Below, piece by piece: positions 31,597 through 40,381 of a stretch of DNA of 64,000 nucleotides (position 1 is its first letter; the number at the start of each line of letters is the position of its first letter). The DNA comes from Streptomyces luteogriseus. Lineage in GTDB: Bacteria > Actinomycetota > Actinomycetes > Streptomycetales > Streptomycetaceae. The notes beneath the pieces were generated by a model. That model was not told the DNA's origin and did no database searches. It saw nothing but the letters and a program-made list of their open reading frames with translations. The translations under genes were made by a program, and so were the position numbers. The DNA is taken from positions 6,200,001 through 6,264,000 of the forward strand of contig NZ_JACHMS010000001.1 of NCBI RefSeq assembly GCF_014205055.1, in the 5' to 3' direction.

Positions 31597-32832
31597 TCAG
31601 GCCTCCTTCGAGAACAGCGTCCGGCCCCACCAGTCGTCCTTGTCGCGGACGCCCGGCGGGACGGCGAAGAGGGCCGAACCCACGTGCTGGATGTACTCGT
31701 TGAGCGCGTCCGTGGCCAGGCTGCGCTGGATCGGGATGAAGCCCTTGCGGACGTCCCGCTGGTAGGCCAGGAAGAACAGGCCCGCGTCCAGGCGGCCTAG
31801 GCCGTCCGTGCCGTCGGTGAAGGAGTAGCCGCGGCGCAGGATCGTCGCCCCGTGATTGGTGTCGGGGTGCGCGAGCCGGACGTGCGCGTCGGGCTTCATC
31901 GCCTTCAGGAACGGCTCGTCGCGCTCCTTGGCCTTGCCGACCGGGGCGCCCTCGCCCTTGTCGCGGCCGAAGATGTCCTCCTGCTCCTGCAGCGAGGTGC
32001 GGTCCCAGGTCTCGATGTGCATGCGGATGCGGCGGGCCACGAGGTAGCTGCCGCCCGCCATCCAGGCCGGTTCGTCCTTCTCGTCCACCCAGACGAACTT
32101 CTTCAGGCGGTCCGTCTCCGTGCCCGCGATGTTGCGGGTGCCGTCCTTGAAGCCCATCAGGTTGCGCGGTGTCTGTGCCTCGGGCGTGGTGGAGGAGGTC
32201 TTGCCGAAGCCGAGCTGCGACCACTTGATGACGACCTTGCCGAAGCCGATGCGGGCCAGGTTGCGGACGGCGTGGACCGCGACCTGGGGGTCGTCGGCGC
32301 AGGCCTGGATGCACAGGTCACCGCCGCTGCGGTTCTTGTCCAGGTTGTCGCCCGCGAACTTCGGCAGGTCGACCAGGGCCTCCGGGCGGCGGTCCGCGAG
32401 GTCGAACTTCTCGAACAGGGACGGGCCGAAGCCGATCGTGAGGGTCAGGCGGGAGGGCTTCAGACCGAGGGCCTCGCCGGTGTCGTCCGGGGGCGCCTCG
32501 GCCAGGCCGCCGAACGCGCCCTCGCCGACGGCATGTCCGGCCGTCATGCGCCGGGCGGCCGCCGTCCAGTCCTTCAGCAGCTGGACGAAGGCCTCACGGT
32601 CGTCGGTCGTCACGTCGAACGCGGCGAAGTGCAGGCGGTCCTGCACCGGGGTGGCGATGCCCGCCTGGTGCGGGCCGTGGAAGGCGATCGCCGAGCCGGC
32701 CGGTTCGGTGTCGTCCTCGGTGCGGGCCATCGCCACCGCGCCGCCTGCCGCGGCCGCGCCGAGCGCCAGGCCCGCGCCGCCCCAGCCGAGCAGGGAACGG
32801 CGGCTGGGGGAGGGGGAGTTGGTGTCCGTCAT
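31597..32832 (-). CDS. efeB: EfeB, Tat-exported DyP-type heme peroxidase
   Basis: A 411-aa protein with a twin-arginine signal (SRRSLLGWGGAGLALGAAA), so it is exported folded with heme. The DyP signature GFKDGTRN contains the distal Asp, and the ferredoxin-like halves include AAFDVTTDDREAFVQLLKDW and LDAGLFFLAYQRDVRKGFI. EfeB proteins oxidise ferrous iron and have been proposed to act on heme. It begins 2 nt after the efeO stop on the same strand, indicating one transcript. Confidence 0.92.
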   Translation of the reverse strand: MTDTNSPSPSRRSLLGWGGAGLALGAAAAGGAVAMARTEDDTEPAGSAIAFHGPHQAGIATPVQDRLHFAAFDVTTDDREAFVQLLKDWTAAARRMTAGHAVGEGAFGGLAEAPPDDTGEALGLKPSRLTLTIGFGPSLFEKFDLADRRPEALVDLPKFAGDNLDKNRSGGDLCIQACADDPQVAVHAVRNLARIGFGKVVIKWSQLGFGKTSSTTPEAQTPRNLMGFKDGTRNIAGTETDRLKKFVWVDEKDEPAWMAGGSYLVARRIRMHIETWDRTSLQEQEDIFGRDKGEGAPVGKAKERDEPFLKAMKPDAHVRLAHPDTNHGATILRRGYSFTDGTDGLGRLDAGLFFLAYQRDVRKGFIPIQRSLATDALNEYIQHVGSALFAVPPGVRDKDDWWGRTLFSKEA

Positions 32833-32834
32833 GG

Positions 32835-33983
32835 CTACTTCACCACGGCCGCGGCGAGCTTCGACAGCGGCTCCGCCAGAGCGTTGACCGCGTCCGAGAG
32901 CTCCTTGCGGTCGGCCTTGCCGACCTTGTCGTAGGAGGTGAAGTCGTACGACGTCGGGTTCGGGCGGTACTGGTCGAGCAGCTTGTCCAGGGCCGCGAAC
33001 TGCTCGTCGAGTTCGGTGACGAGGGCCGCGTCGTTCTCCTTGGCGACCGGCTTCAGCAGGTCGTAGGACTTCCGCGCGCCCTCCACGTTGGCCTTGAAGT
33101 CGACCAGGTCGGTGTGCGAGTAGCGCTCCTCCTCGCCGGTGACCTTGCCGGTGGCGACCTCGTCGAGGAGTTCCTTGGCGCCGTTGGCCATGGAAGTGGG
33201 GGTGATCTCGGCCTTGCCGACCCGGTTCTGCCAGTCCTTCAGGTCCTTGATCAGCAGGTCGGCGAGGTCCTTCTCGCGGTCGCCGATCTTCTTGTCCTGC
33301 CAGAGGGCCTTCTCCAGACGGTGCCAGCCCGTCCAGTCGGTGGCCGGGTCCTGGCCGTCCTCCAGGCCGTCCTCACGGACGTCGACCTTGGGGTCGATGT
33401 CGCCGAAGGACTCGGCGACCGGCTCGGTGCGCTCCCAGCCGATGCGGGAGGGGGCGTAGGCCTTCTTCGCCGCCTCGAGGTCGCCGTCCTTGACGGCCTC
33501 GGCGAACGCCTCGGCCTTCGGCAGCGTCTCGTCGGCCTGCGCCTGCGCGTAGGCGCGGTAGGCGGCGACGGCCTTGTCCAGGCGCGGGTCGCGCTGGACG
33601 GCCTTGCCGCCGGTGGCCTTGACGGCCTGGCGGATGCCGTCGCCCTTCATGCCGGGCTTGCAGGCGATCTGGTAGTCGCCGGCCTTCACCTCGGCGGTGA
33701 CCCGCTGCTTGGTGCCGGGACCTATGTTCTCCCGCTCGGTGACCACACGGTCGTCGGGGAAGAGGACGTAGACCTCGGTGACCTTGGAGCCCTTGTTCTC
33801 CACGGCCAGCTCGATGTGCCCGGCCGGGAACTCCTTCTTCGACACCTGGCACTTGTCGTCCGTCGCCGTCACGTTGATCACGTGGTCGCCGTCCTTGGCG
33901 TCGCTCTTCTCGGTGCAGCCGGTGACGGCGGCCAGGGCCGCCGCTGCGGCGATGACGACGGAAGCGGGACGAGCGGGTCGCAT
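32835..33983 (-). CDS. efeO: EfeO iron-binding lipoprotein
   Basis: A 382-aa lipoprotein with lipobox LAAVTGC. The N-terminal cupredoxin-like domain (residues 30-125) includes VINVTATDDKCQVSKKEFP and GDYQIACKPGMKGDG. A C-terminal M75-like helical domain carries DWTGWHRLEKALW, corresponding to the HxxE iron site. It binds extracellular iron and passes it to EfeU. The ATG at 33983 is chosen because the lipoprotein signal follows; an upstream in-frame start lies within the iron box. It is the first gene of efeOBU. Confidence 0.92.
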   Translation of the reverse strand: MRPARPASVVIAAAAALAAVTGCTEKSDAKDGDHVINVTATDDKCQVSKKEFPAGHIELAVENKGSKVTEVYVLFPDDRVVTERENIGPGTKQRVTAEVKAGDYQIACKPGMKGDGIRQAVKATGGKAVQRDPRLDKAVAAYRAYAQAQADETLPKAEAFAEAVKDGDLEAAKKAYAPSRIGWERTEPVAESFGDIDPKVDVREDGLEDGQDPATDWTGWHRLEKALWQDKKIGDREKDLADLLIKDLKDWQNRVGKAEITPTSMANGAKELLDEVATGKVTGEEERYSHTDLVDFKANVEGARKSYDLLKPVAKENDAALVTELDEQFAALDKLLDQYRPNPTSYDFTSYDKVGKADRKELSDAVNALAEPLSKLAAAVVK

Positions 33984-34002
33984 GGAGGCTCCAGGATAGA
34001 GG

Positions 34003-34020
34003 AAGGTGAGGCTCACCTAA
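34003..34020 (-). promoter_or_regulatory. Iron box (DmdR/IdeR-type operator) of efeOBU
   Basis: On the coding strand TTAGGTGAGCCTCACCTT matches the actinobacterial iron box consensus TTAGGTTAGSCTAACCTAA closely and is nearly palindromic. It lies 20 nt upstream of the efeO ATG, where iron-loaded DmdR1/IdeR would block transcription. Confidence 0.85.
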
Positions 34021-34147
34021 CGGCAGCATATAAGGATGGCCTAAGTGGCTCAAAATCGCCGTCACGATTGAGTCAAGGGACGGTCAAGGGTCTCCTCGCG
34101 CCCCCTGCCTCACCGGCGCACGCCCTTGACCGGCGAGAATGCCCCTC

Positions 34148-34792
34148 GTGACTGATTACGACGTGCTCCGCGTCTTCTGCGGACCGAACGGTGGGTACGG
34201 CAACGAGCTCGGCGTCGTGCGTGAAGGGTCCGTGCTGCCGGAGCGGGAGGAGCGGCAGGCGTTCGCCGCGAAGGTCGGATTCAGCGAGACCGTGTTCGTC
34301 GACGACCCCGAGCGCGGAGTGATCGACATCTACACGCCCACGCTGCGGCTGCCCTTCGCCGGGCACCCCTGCGTCGGGACGGCGTGGCTGCTCGACGTGC
34401 CCGAGCTGGTCACACCCGCGGGAGTGGTCGGAGCCCGGCAGGACGGCGAGTTCTGCTGGATCGAGGCGCGGGCGGAGTGGGTGCCGCCGCGGACGCTGCG
34501 CCGGTACGGCAGCGCCGCCGAGGTCGACGACCTGACCGTGCCGCCGCCGGGGGAGTGGGTGTACGCCTGGGCGTGGGAGGACGAGCCCGCCGGGCGGATC
34601 CGGGCCCGGGCCTTCCCCGGCCGGGGTGACGGCATCGACGAGGACGAGGCGACCGGTGCCGCGGCCCTGCTGCTCACCGACCGGCTGGGCCGGGCCCTCA
34701 ACATCACCCAGGGCGCGGGCTCCCAGATCCTCACCGCGCCCCAGCCGGGCGGATGGACCGAGGTCGGCGGCCGGGTCCACCTCGAGCGCTGA
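34148..34792 (+). CDS. PhzF-family isomerase/epimerase-like protein
   Basis: A 214-aa protein of the PhzF/DapF-like fold. It shows LRVFCGPNGGYGNELGVV, the catalytic-type Glu in VGFSETVFVDD, the family loop LRLPFAGHPCVGTAWLL and the C-terminal GIDEDEATGAAALLLTDRLG. It is shorter than typical PhzF proteins (about 280 aa). The GTG at 34148 is preferred to the ATG nine bases upstream because of spacing to GGCGAGA. The substrate is unknown; phenazine genes are absent. Confidence 0.82.
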   Translation: MTDYDVLRVFCGPNGGYGNELGVVREGSVLPEREERQAFAAKVGFSETVFVDDPERGVIDIYTPTLRLPFAGHPCVGTAWLLDVPELVTPAGVVGARQDGEFCWIEARAEWVPPRTLRRYGSAAEVDDLTVPPPGEWVYAWAWEDEPAGRIRARAFPGRGDGIDEDEATGAAALLLTDRLGRALNITQGAGSQILTAPQPGGWTEVGGRVHLER

Positions 34793-34890
34793 CCCGGGTG
34801 GAGCGCGTCCGTACGGGTGGAACAGCGTGTGTGGGCGGCGGCGAACGGGGACCTCTGGGCGTGACCAAGCACCACCGCGAGAGGAATCTC

Positions 34891-35100
34891 ATGCGCATTC
34901 GATCCGCTCTGGCCGTCGTCGCCCTGACCGCCGCCCTGTCCGCCACCGGTGCGGCGGCGGCCTCCGCCAACGATGACGGTCAGGAGTACCGCAACGACCA
35001 CCACGTGGCGTGCAGCCCGTACTTCGGTGAGCTCGAGGCCGAGACCGCCGAGATCGAGTGGGGCGGGGCCGTCTGCCACAACGGTCCGTTCGACATCTGA
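34891..35100 (+). CDS. Small secreted peptide
   Basis: A 69-aa precursor. MRIRSALAVVALTAALSATG followed by AAAASA is a signal peptide. The mature product of about 43 residues is acidic with two Cys (HHVACSPYFGEL and WGGAVCHNGPFD), which could form a disulfide. GAGAGGAA lies before the ATG. It resembles no chaplin or lantibiotic precursor that I recognise. It is followed by a GC-rich hairpin near 35130-35170. Confidence 0.65.
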   Translation: MRIRSALAVVALTAALSATGAAAASANDDGQEYRNDHHVACSPYFGELEAETAEIEWGGAVCHNGPFDI

Positions 35101-35172
35101 GCAGGACGGGCGCGGCTCTTCGCCGAGCCGGCACCGGGGCCCCCTCGCCGCGCGCGAGGGGGCCCCGCCCGT

Positions 35173-35820
35173 TCACGCCGTCAGGGGGAACTCCTCGCCC
35201 AGCGCCTCGAACATCGCGTTGTTCAGCCCGTACGCCCGCTTGCACTCGGCCACGATCCGCTGCCGCTCCAGCTCGCCTCCGGGCACCGCGTCCAGCAGCT
35301 CGCAGTAGGTCCGCTTGAAGGCGGCCGGGTTGTCGATCTCCTCGAAGACGTAGAAGCGGACTCCGTCGCCCTTCTTCGGAAAACCCCATGTCTTCTCGGC
35401 CGTGTCGCGGATGATCTGCCCGCCGGAGAGGTCGCCCAGGTAGCGGGTGTAGTGGTGGGCGATGTAACCGGCCGGCCAGGTGCGGGCACACGCCGTGATC
35501 CGTTCCGCGTACTCCAGGGTGGCCGGCAGCGCGCTGACCGCCGTCCGCCAGCCGGGGCCGCGCAGGTGCTCCAGGTCCCGTTCCAGCGCCGTCAGGCGGA
35601 ACAGCTCGGGACGGACGAAGGGGCCGGCCACCGGGTCCGCGACCAGCTGCCGGGCGCCGGACTCCAGCGCGCCGTACACGAACCACAGCTGCTCCGTGTA
35701 GCGCGCGAACGCCTCGACCCCCAGCCTGTGCCCCAGCAGGTCGCCGATGAAGGTCGAGCCCCTGGCCTCCTCGTGCTGCTCACGGGAAGCGGTCCGAAGG
35801 AGCGTCGAGAAGGATTCCAT
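35173..35820 (-). CDS. hmuO: Heme oxygenase (biliverdin-producing)
   Basis: A 215-aa HmuO/HO-1-type enzyme that opens heme to biliverdin, CO and Fe2+. The proximal ligand is His16 in SREQHEEARGSTF, and the distal glycine helix is YTRYLGDLSGGQII. FYVFEEIDNPAAFKRTY and the length are standard. It probably supplies iron from heme, complementing the efeOBU operon 2 kb away. No heme transporter lies next to it. The ATG at 35820 is used; an in-frame GTG lies two codons upstream. Confidence 0.9.
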   Translation of the reverse strand: MESFSTLLRTASREQHEEARGSTFIGDLLGHRLGVEAFARYTEQLWFVYGALESGARQLVADPVAGPFVRPELFRLTALERDLEHLRGPGWRTAVSALPATLEYAERITACARTWPAGYIAHHYTRYLGDLSGGQIIRDTAEKTWGFPKKGDGVRFYVFEEIDNPAAFKRTYCELLDAVPGGELERQRIVAECKRAYGLNNAMFEALGEEFPLTA

Positions 35821-35925
35821 GCGCACACTTTTCCCGACGGGCTGTCGGTAAAACCTCCGTGCCGGAACGACGCGGCCCGCCCTCGGTGGGAGAGCGGGCC
35901 GTGCGGGGGTGTGCGGGGGGTGGGG

Positions 35926-36783
35926 TTACGGCAGCGTGAGGATCTCCGCGCCCGAGTCCGTCACCACCAGCGTGTGCTCGAACTGGGCCGTCCGCTTCCG
36001 GTCCTTCGTGACGACCGTCCAGCCGTCGTCCCACATGTCGTACTCGTGCGTCCCGAGCGTCAGCATCGGCTCGATCGTGAACGTCATGCCGGGCTGGATC
36101 ACCGTCGTCGCGTGCGGGCTGTCGTAGTGCGGGATGATCAGGCCCGAGTGGAACGACGAGTTGATGCCGTGCCCGGTGAAGTCCCGGACCACTCCGTAGC
36201 CGAAGCGCTTGGCGTAGGACTCGATGACCCGGCCGATGATGTTGATCTGCCGGCCCGGCTTGACCGCCTTGATCGCCCGCTCCAGGGACTCCCGGGTCCG
36301 CTCCACCAGCAGCCGCGACTCCTCGTCGACGTCACCCACCAGGTAGGTGGCGTTGTTGTCGCCGTGCACGCCGCCGATGTACGCCGTCACGTCGAGGTTG
36401 ACGATGTCGCCGTCGCGCAGCACCGTCGAGTCCGGGATGCCGTGGCAGATGACCTCGTTGACGCTCGTGCACAGCGACTTCGGGAAGCCGCGGTAGCCCA
36501 GCGTCGAGGGGTAGGCGCCGTGGTCGCACATGTACTCGTGCGCGACCCTGTCCAGCTCGTCCGTGGTCACCCCGGGGGAGATCAGCTTCGCGGCCTCCGC
36601 CATCGCCCGGGCCGCGATCCGGCCGGCCACGCGCATCGCCTCGACGGTCTCGGGCGTCTGCACCTCCGGTCCGGTGTACGGCGTCGGCGCGGGCTTGCCG
36701 ACGTACTCGGGGCGACGGATGTTTCCGGGCACGGAACGGGTGGGGGACAGCTCCCCTGGGACGAGCAGCGACTGGCCAGACAT
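35926..36783 (-). CDS. map: Methionine aminopeptidase, type I
   Basis: A 285-aa enzyme that removes the initiator Met from nascent proteins. Metal ligands are visible in order: Asp in VNLDVTAYIGG, Asp in GVHGDNNATY, His in TGHGINSSFHSG, Glu in TFTIEPMLTLG and Glu in AQFEHTLVV. His in EVICHGIPDS is the S1-site residue. The N-terminal extension (LSPTRSVPGNIRRPEYVGKP) is the kind found in the longer actinobacterial MetAPs. The ATG at 36783 begins MSGQSLLVP. Streptomycetes usually carry two or more map genes, so this one need not be essential. Confidence 0.92.
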   Translation of the reverse strand: MSGQSLLVPGELSPTRSVPGNIRRPEYVGKPAPTPYTGPEVQTPETVEAMRVAGRIAARAMAEAAKLISPGVTTDELDRVAHEYMCDHGAYPSTLGYRGFPKSLCTSVNEVICHGIPDSTVLRDGDIVNLDVTAYIGGVHGDNNATYLVGDVDEESRLLVERTRESLERAIKAVKPGRQINIIGRVIESYAKRFGYGVVRDFTGHGINSSFHSGLIIPHYDSPHATTVIQPGMTFTIEPMLTLGTHEYDMWDDGWTVVTKDRKRTAQFEHTLVVTDSGAEILTLP

Positions 36784-36841
36784 GCCAGCGAGTCTAACCA
36801 GCGGCGATGGGGGAACATGTCGATGGCGAGAGGAGCTGGTC

Positions 36842-37075
36842 ATGGCCCTGTTCAAGAAGCGCACGGTCGGCAAGCCGGGTGAGTGGTACTACTGCCTGGA
36901 GCACCAGAAGGTCGAGGAGGGGCCGGACTGCCCCGGCAAGGACCGGTTCGGGCCGTACGCCTCCCGCACGGAGGCCGAACACGCGATGGCGACCGCCCGC
37001 GAGCGCAACCTCCAGTGGGAGAACGACCCCAAGTGGCACGACGCCCCGGCGGGCAGCCGGGACGACGAGAGCTGA
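36842..37075 (+). CDS. Small conserved hypothetical protein
   Basis: A 77-aa soluble protein: MALFKKRTVGKPGEWYYCLE, HQKVEEGPDCPGKDRFGPY and ASRTEAEHAMATARERNLQW. The two Cys, the GPYxSRxEAExA pattern and the following amphipathic helix suggest a small SPOR-like or zinc-bound fold, as in other Streptomyces proteins adjacent to map. GAGAGGAG precedes the ATG. The function is unknown. It is divergent from map. Confidence 0.7.
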   Translation: MALFKKRTVGKPGEWYYCLEHQKVEEGPDCPGKDRFGPYASRTEAEHAMATARERNLQWENDPKWHDAPAGSRDDES

Positions 37076-37156
37076 TCCGGCCGACGCCCGGGGCCGCCGC
37101 CCCGGGCGTTCGTGATGTCCGGGGTGACTCGAGGCCGGCGGCGGGACGCCCGGACG

Positions 37157-37759
37157 TCACCAGCGGGCCGGCGGCGGTGCCGTCAGGTGCTCCGCCAGCC
37201 GCGCCACCCGGTCCCGCAGGCGGCGCCGCCCCCGCGGGGCCGGCAGGGCGTTCTCCCCGGCCGCCGCGCTGACCAGGTGCTGCACCGTGTCGAGGTCCAG
37301 TTCCGAGCCGTCCGGGACGGCCAGGGCCTCGTGCGCCAGGGACGGGAGCTCCCCCTGGCAGGGGCCGAGGGCCAGGACCGTCGCTCCGGCGCGACGGGCG
37401 TCGGACACCCGTTCCAGGAGTGGTGCGGCGGGCGTCTCGGGCGCGACCACCAGCAGCGTCTCGCCCCGCCGGGCCGCCTCCAGCCGTCCCAGACCGACCG
37501 CCAGGTGCGCCGGATCCGAGGGGCGCGCGTCGTGCCGCACCAGTGTCGGGGCCAGCTCCGGCGTGCCCGACCAGGCCGCCTCGTCCACCAGGTGCGCGGC
37601 GAGGTGCCACGGCTCGTACTCCGGGGTGCCGACGAGCAGCAGTCCGCCCCCGTGCGACACCACCGAGCCGCGCAGCGCCCCGGCGAACCGGCGGGTGGCT
37701 CCCAGCCACTCCGTCCCGGCGAGCACTTCCCGCAACAGCGCCACCCGTACCGCGTCCAT
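37157..37759 (-). CDS. Conserved hypothetical protein, SIS-like
   Basis: A 200-aa protein. RGETLLVVAPETPAAPLLER, VSDARRAGATVLALGPCQGE and LPSLAHEALAVPDGSELDLD resemble a sugar-isomerase (SIS) or Rossmann-like sheet, in which a Ser/Thr-rich loop would bind phosphosugar. The N-terminal half (MDAVRVALLREVLAGTEWLG, HLAAHLVDEAAW) is helical. No signal peptide or membrane segment is seen. The family appears restricted to actinomycetes as far as I can tell, and no function is assigned. Confidence 0.7.
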   Translation of the reverse strand: MDAVRVALLREVLAGTEWLGATRRFAGALRGSVVSHGGGLLLVGTPEYEPWHLAAHLVDEAAWSGTPELAPTLVRHDARPSDPAHLAVGLGRLEAARRGETLLVVAPETPAAPLLERVSDARRAGATVLALGPCQGELPSLAHEALAVPDGSELDLDTVQHLVSAAAGENALPAPRGRRRLRDRVARLAEHLTAPPPARW

Positions 37760-37877
37760 GGGAACGCATCCTGCCCCGACCGGTCACCCGTGACGTGGAG
37801 TTCACCCCGTATTCGCCCGCGCTGGGTAGGCCGACCGGTCATCCGTACCGCCGTCGAACGGCCGGAGCAGCCCGCCG

Positions 37878-38350
37878 ATGACCGAGACCAGCGTCCCCTT
37901 CCGCGCCGGGCAGGAGGGGTACGCCGGTTTCCCTGGCGGATCGGCTGCGTCGACGACGACACCGAGGGCCACATCAACGCCGACGAGACCACTCCGCCGA
38001 ACTCCCCGACAGCCGCGTCTGCTTCAACACCCGATACGACTCGCCCTCGCCCGGCACCCGGGCCGACGCCTTCTCGGCCGACGGCGGACGGGCCCTGGTG
38101 AAGTCCTTCCGCCCGCAGGCCGGACGCACCGCCCCGTCTGCGAGGCCGCCGTCCTCCAGCTCCGCGACTCCGGCCTGCTCCTGTACGCCGGCCCCGCCGA
38201 CCCGGACTTCCGCGCCCTGATGACGATCCGCGCCTCCACTGACGGCGGCACCACCTGGCGCCCGGCGCACACGGTGGACGGACTGCCCGCCGCGTACTCG
38301 GATCTCGTACGGACGACCCGGACACCGTGGGCCTGCTGTACGAGACCTGA
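37878..38350 (+). pseudogene. BNR-repeat exo-alpha-sialidase, deleted and frameshifted
   Basis: An ATG at 37878 begins MTETSVPFRAGQEGYAGF, the usual start of Streptomyces sialidases. The sequence then jumps to WRIGCVDDDTEGHINADE, deleting about 200 residues. The remainder is scattered over three frames: LPDSRVCFNTRYDSPSPGTR, DAFSADGGRALVKSFRPQAG, then CEAAVLQLRDSGLLLYAGPA, RASTDGGTTWRPAHTVDGLP, AAYSDLV and finally DDPDTVGLLYET before the TGA at 38348. STDGGTTW is an intact Asp-box. At least three indels and the deletion rule out activity. Confidence 0.8.
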
Positions 38351-38388
38351 GCCGTCCGGGCCGGCGGCGCGGTCGTAGAGTCGGGGCC

Positions 38389-39108
38389 ATGACCTCTACC
38401 GACAGTGCTGCCACCGACAACGCCCAGAAGGCGCCCGCCAAGGACCCCTGGGACCTGCCCGACGTCTCCGGACTCGTGGTCGGGGTGCTCGGCGGAACCG
38501 GGCCGCAGGGCAAGGGCCTGGCCTACCGGCTCGCCAAGGCCGGCCAGAAGGTGATCATCGGCTCGCGGGCCGCCGACCGCGCCCGGGCGACCGCCGAGGA
38601 ACTCGGCCACGGCGTCGAGGGCGCCGACAACGCCGAGACCGCGCGCCGCAGCGACATCGTGATCGTCGCCGTGCCGTGGGACGGACACGGCAAGACCCTC
38701 GAATCCCTGCGCGAGGAACTGGCCGGCAAGCTCGTCGTCGACTGCGTCAACCCGCTCGGCTTCGACAAGAAGGGCGCCTACGCCCTCAAGCCGGAGGAGG
38801 GCAGCGCCGCCGAGCAGGCCGCCGCCCTGCTGCCGGACTCCCGGGTCACCGCCGCCTTCCACCACCTGTCGGCCGTGCTGCTCCAGGACCCGGAGATCGA
38901 CGAGATCGACACCGATGTGATGGTGCTCGGAGAGGTCCGCGCGGACGTGGAGACCGTCCAGGCCCTGGCCGGGCGCATCCCGGGCATGCGCGGCATCTTC
39001 GCCGGGCGGCTGCGCAACGCCCACCAGGTGGAGTCGCTGGTGGCGAACCTGATCTCCGTGAACCGCCGCTACAAGGCGCACGCCGGGCTCCGCGTCACCG
39101 ACGTGTGA
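38389..39108 (+). CDS. npdG: F420H2:NADP oxidoreductase (NADPH-dependent F420 reductase)
   Basis: A 239-aa enzyme transferring hydride between coenzyme F420 and NADP. The nucleotide motif is GLVVGVLGGTGPQGKGLAYR, and the NADP-specific Ser-Arg lies in KVIIGSRAADRARATAEEL. VIVAVPWDGHGKTL, LVVDCVNPLGFDKKGAYAL and VTAAFHHLSAVLLQ fit the F420-binding cleft. The roughly 30-residue N-terminal extension is typical of Streptomyces. It supplies reduced F420 for reductases in secondary metabolism. The ATG lies 39 nt after the end of the sialidase relic. Confidence 0.88.
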   Translation: MTSTDSAATDNAQKAPAKDPWDLPDVSGLVVGVLGGTGPQGKGLAYRLAKAGQKVIIGSRAADRARATAEELGHGVEGADNAETARRSDIVIVAVPWDGHGKTLESLREELAGKLVVDCVNPLGFDKKGAYALKPEEGSAAEQAAALLPDSRVTAAFHHLSAVLLQDPEIDEIDTDVMVLGEVRADVETVQALAGRIPGMRGIFAGRLRNAHQVESLVANLISVNRRYKAHAGLRVTDV

Positions 39109-39191
39109 GCCGGTGAGCTCCATGGGGGACACTGGACGGCACCAGCCATACCAGCTGTGCCAGAAGTGTCCCCCGACAGGAGCCGACCGTC

Positions 39192-39371
39192 ATGCCCCGC
39201 CTCGCCCTCTACGCCCTGATCGTCTGCGTCCTCTCCGTGGCCGCCGCCGTCGTCTCCTTCACGCGGGGCAGCTTCCTGGGGATCGTGTGGGTGCTGCTGG
39301 CGGGCCTGTCGTCCAACATGTGCTGGTACTACGTCAAGCGCGCCAGGCAGCAGAAGTCCGTCACCGGCTGA
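39192..39371 (+). CDS. Small two-helix membrane protein
   Basis: A 59-aa protein, MPRLALYALIVCVLSVAAAV then VSFTRGSFLGIVWVLLAGLS and SNMCWYYVKRARQ, with two transmembrane helices and a basic C-terminal tail. AGGAG lies 12 nt before the ATG, and codon use is typical. It starts 83 nt after the F420 reductase stop and ends 4 nt before the convergent M50 protease gene. The function is unknown; it is conserved in length in other Streptomyces as far as I recall. Confidence 0.65.
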   Translation: MPRLALYALIVCVLSVAAAVVSFTRGSFLGIVWVLLAGLSSNMCWYYVKRARQQKSVTG

Positions 39372-39375
39372 CCCG

Positions 39376-40176
39376 TCACGGGGCCGCCGAGCAGAACTCG
39401 TTCGAGCCCTGCCAGAAGCGGTACAGCTCCTGACCGCAGTACGTCTCGAAGTCGCTGATGTTGAGGGACTTCAGGATCGTGTCGATCACGTCGAAGAAGA
39501 CGCCGTTCACCGCCGGCAGCCACAGCAGCGCGAACACGAACAGCAGGCCGAACGGCGCGAACGGCTCCACCTGGCGCCGGATGCCGTACGACAGCCACGG
39601 CTCGATCACGCCGTAGCCGTCCAGGCCCGGCACCGGCAGGAAGTTCAGCAGCGCGGCCGTCACCTGGAGCAGCGCGAGGAACGCCAGCGCGAACCGGAAG
39701 TCGTTCGGCACGCCGTCCAGCGCGTCCAGCCAGAACGGGGCGGTGCACACGAGGGCGAACAGCACGTTCGTCAGCGGACCGGCGGCCGAGATCAGGCTGT
39801 GCTTCCAGCGCCCCTGGATCCGGTTCCGCTCGATGAACACGGCACCGCCGGGCAGTCCGATGCCACCCATGATCACGAAGATCACCGGGAGCACGATGCT
39901 GAGCAGGGCGTGCGTGTACTTCAGTGGGTTGAGGGTCAGATAGCCCTTCGCGCCGATGGAGATGTCGCCGCTGTGCAGGGCGGTGCGCGCGTGCGCGTAC
40001 TCGTGCAGGCACAGCGAGACGATCCACGCCGCCGTCACGAACAGGAACACGGCGACACCGGGCTGCTCGGCGAACCCGGTCCAGGTCGCCCATCCCGTGA
40101 CCGCCGTCACGGCGACGATCCCGACGAACACGGGACTGATCCGTCGCTCGCTGTGGCGGGTGGTGGCGGTGGTCAT
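39376..40176 (-). CDS. Site-2 protease family (M50) membrane metalloprotease
   Basis: A 266-aa membrane protein with about six helices. Zinc motif HExxH is in IVSLCLHEYAHARTALHSGD and the third ligand motif is LLNFLPVPGLDGYGVIEPWL (NxxPxPxLDG type). This is the compact M50B form without PDZ domain, widespread in actinobacteria. Its substrates are membrane proteins or anti-sigma factors, unknown here. The start ATG at 40176 precedes TTATTRHSERRISPVFVG. It lies tail to tail with the 59-aa gene. Confidence 0.88.
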   Translation of the reverse strand: MTTATTRHSERRISPVFVGIVAVTAVTGWATWTGFAEQPGVAVFLFVTAAWIVSLCLHEYAHARTALHSGDISIGAKGYLTLNPLKYTHALLSIVLPVIFVIMGGIGLPGGAVFIERNRIQGRWKHSLISAAGPLTNVLFALVCTAPFWLDALDGVPNDFRFALAFLALLQVTAALLNFLPVPGLDGYGVIEPWLSYGIRRQVEPFAPFGLLFVFALLWLPAVNGVFFDVIDTILKSLNISDFETYCGQELYRFWQGSNEFCSAAP

Positions 40177-40381
40177 GGTGAGGCTCCCCGGGACGTGCGG
40201 CCGAGGTGAACTCCGACCGTGTACTGCGCTGGCAAGGGCCCTGTGAGTGTCCCAGAACGGAGGGGCGCGGAGGAGGGCGGGTGCTGCCGGCCGTGAGTGC
40301 TTTCCCTCTCGGCCTCTGCGCCTGCGACCGCTGCCCTGTTCGGTCCAGCGGGCGCGGACCTGCCCATGCGAAGCCTCACCC

